A stretch of DNA of 64,000 bases from Pseudomonas massiliensis. GTDB taxonomy: Bacteria > Pseudomonadota > Gammaproteobacteria > Pseudomonadales > Pseudomonadaceae. The notes beneath the pieces were generated by a model. That model saw only the letters and a list, made by a program, of their open reading frames with translations, was not told the origin of the DNA and ran no database searches. A program made the translations under genes and the position numbers. The stretch's first letter is position 1, and each line of letters starts with the position of its first letter. This document shows, piece after piece, positions 62,369 to 64,000 of this stretch. Location: assembly GCF_000826105.1 (NCBI RefSeq), contig NZ_CCYK01000007.1:1426001-1490000 (forward strand), read 5' to 3'.

Positions 62369-64000
62369 ATGTTGAAGAAAGCAAGCGGGGCGCTGCTGGC
62401 CCTGGCCGTTGCCGTCGGTAGCGGCACCACCCTGGGTGCCGAGGCCAAGCGCGTCGATGTGTTGCTCATCGGCGGTGGCATCATGAGTTCTACCCTGGGC
62501 ATCTGGCTCAATGAGCTCGAGCCTTCATGGTCCATGGAGATGGTCGAGCGCCTGGACGCTGTTGCCGAGGAAAGCTCCAACGGCTGGAACAATGCAGGCA
62601 CTGGCCATTCCGCGCTTGCCGAACTCAATTACACACCCCAGGACAAGACCGGCAAGGTCGACATCTCCAAAGCTGTGGAGATCAACGAATCCTTCCAGAT
62701 CTCCCGCCAGTTCTGGTCCTGGCAGGTCCGTAATGGAGTATTGAAGAATCCGCGCTCCTTCATCAATTCCACGCCGCACATGAGCTTCGTTTGGGGCGAC
62801 GACGACATCGCCTTCCTGAAGAAGCGCTATGAGGCGCTCAAGGCTAGCCCGCTCTTCAGTGGCATGCAATATTCCGAAGACGCCGCGCAGATCAAGCAGT
62901 GGGTGCCGCTGATGATGGAGGGGCGTGATCCGGCGCAGAAGATAGCCGCGACCTGGACCCCCATCGGTACCGACGTCAACTTCGGTGAGATCACCCGGCA
63001 GTTCGTGGGGCATCTGCAGGCTCAGCCGGGCTTTTCGCTCAAGCTGTCCAGCGAAGTCCAGGACATCAAGCGCAACGACGACGGCAGCTGGCACGTCGAG
63101 TACAAGAACCTGAAGGATGGGCAGGTCACGGCCACCGATGCGCGCTTCGTGTTCATTGGTGCCGGCGGCGGCGCCCTGCACCTTTTGCAGAAGTCGGGCA
63201 TTCCGGAAGCGCGTGAATACGCCGGCTTCCCGGTAGGCGGTTCGTTCCTGGTGACCGAAAACCCAAGTGTGGCTGAACAGCACCTGGCCAAGGCTTACGG
63301 CAAGGCTTCGGTAGGAGCGCCACCCATGTCGGTGCCACACCTGGATACCCGCGTGCTGGATGGCAAGCGCGTCATTCTGTTCGGGCCCTTCGCTACTTTC
63401 TCGACCAAGTTCCTGAAAAACGGTTCGTATCTGGACCTGCTGACCAGCACCACGACCCACAACCTGTGGCCCATGACCAAAGTGGGTATCGACCAGTACC
63501 CGTTGGTGGAGTACCTGGCCGGTCAACTGATGCTGTCTGACGACGACCGCTTCAACGCTCTGCGCGAATACTTCCCTAATGCGCGCAAGGAAGACTGGCG
63601 CCTGTGGCAGGCCGGTCAGCGGGTGCAGATCATCAAGCGTGACGAAGAGAAGGGCGGCGTGCTCAAGCTCGGCACTGAAGTGGTCAGCGCCAAGGACGGC
63701 AGCATTGCAGGCCTGTTGGGCGCTTCGCCTGGCGCCTCCACCGCGGCCCCGATCATGCTCACCGTGCTGGAAAGGGTCTTCAAGGACAAGGTCGCCACCC
63801 CTGAATGGCAGCAGAAGCTGCGCCAGATCGTACCGAGCTACGGCACCCGTCTGAACGATAGCCCGGCACGGGTCGCGGAGGAGTGGGCCTACACTGCCAA
63901 GGTGCTGGAACTGACGCCGCCGCCACCAGTGACCGGCGCCCCGGCTACCCAGGCGGCAAGCCCCGCCCGCGACGACACGCCCGCCTCGGACATCGCGCTC
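62369..64000 (+). CDS. mqo: Malate:quinone oxidoreductase (right end at window edge)
   Basis: The frame opens at ATG 62369 and is open to the last base, giving 544 residues with no stop inside the window. It has a signal-like start ([20 protein letters not shown]), an FAD-binding turn ([17 protein letters not shown]), [20 protein letters not shown] and [20 protein letters not shown], all hallmarks of Mqo. It oxidises malate to oxaloacetate and feeds electrons to quinone. The last residues DIAL look like a natural C-terminus, so the gene probably ends within a few bases of the edge. It is absent from simple stop-to-stop listings because it reaches the edge. Confidence 0.93.
   Translation, partial: MLKKASGALLALAVAVGSGTTLGAEAKRVDVLLIGGGIMSSTLGIWLNELEPSWSMEMVERLDAVAEESSNGWNNAGTGHSALAELNYTPQDKTGKVDISKAVEINESFQISRQFWSWQVRNGVLKNPRSFINSTPHMSFVWGDDDIAFLKKRYEALKASPLFSGMQYSEDAAQIKQWVPLMMEGRDPAQKIAATWTPIGTDVNFGEITRQFVGHLQAQPGFSLKLSSEVQDIKRNDDGSWHVEYKNLKDGQVTATDARFVFIGAGGGALHLLQKSGIPEAREYAGFPVGGSFLVTENPSVAEQHLAKAYGKASVGAPPMSVPHLDTRVLDGKRVILFGPFATFSTKFLKNGSYLDLLTSTTTHNLWPMTKVGIDQYPLVEYLAGQLMLSDDDRFNALREYFPNARKEDWRLWQAGQRVQIIKRDEEKGGVLKLGTEVVSAKDGSIAGLLGASPGASTAAPIMLTVLERVFKDKVATPEWQQKLRQIVPSYGTRLNDSPARVAEEWAYTAKVLELTPPPPVTGAPATQAASPARDDTPASDIAL

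Overview
The window looks like a chromosomal segment of a Pseudomonas species, probably in or near the P. putida group. Evidence is the high GC content with matching codon use, a LapF-like giant adhesin locus, FecIR/TonB iron signalling, a PA2169-type DUF2383 protein with a manganese catalase nearby, and a quinone-linked malate dehydrogenase. No rRNA, tRNA, CRISPR array, prophage or insertion sequence was seen. Genus and group are inferences from gene content.

Layout. 1-3.7 kb: an Lrp/AsnC regulator (cut by the left edge) divergent from a fused E1 alpha-beta 2-oxoacid dehydrogenase and its E2. 3.8-7.9 kb: a FecI sigma factor, FecR regulator and TonB-dependent receptor read leftward, with a Fur-box-like site in front. 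8.0-9.4 kb: a protealysin-type M4 peptidase with its emfourin-type inhibitor. 9.5-12.1 kb: a PhzF-like enzyme, a small secreted protein and a trypsin-like lipoprotein. 12.1-29.5 kb: a type I secretion adhesin operon read leftward, with a 4186-residue adhesin, an outer-membrane TolC-like protein, an ABC exporter and an HlyD-like adaptor whose frame is broken by a stop codon 57 codons before its natural end. 29.9-43.5 kb: arfB, transporters, an SDR, a GAF-GGDEF protein, a peptide-binding protein, a GATase-like AraC regulator, a chemoreceptor, a beta-propeller protein and acetyltransferases.

43.6-49.4 kb: a CAP-domain protein, an FAD/NAD(P)-binding protein whose start lies in an 83-bp tandem duplication, a small hypothetical protein and a UvrA2-like ATPase that appears to lack the UvrB-binding domain. 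49.4-54.3 kb: a Cache-GGDEF protein, an ABC exporter and an ACS-family MFS carrier. 54.6-59.7 kb: a stress-flavoured group (DUF2383 protein, ProP, a formaldehyde-dehydrogenase-like enzyme, a CinA-type amidase, manganese catalase). 60.1-62.1 kb: two divergent family-7 polysaccharide (alginate) lyase paralogues without signal peptides. 62.4 kb to the right edge: malate:quinone oxidoreductase.

The strongest leads are the nonsense-truncated HlyD adaptor beside an intact giant adhesin, the higher-order pattern of variant repeat pairs in that adhesin, and the 83-bp duplication that creates an upstream reading frame ending in an ATGA overlap with the main gene. Two diguanylate cyclases, a chemoreceptor and the adhesin together suggest surface-attachment biology, but nothing in the sequence links them directly.
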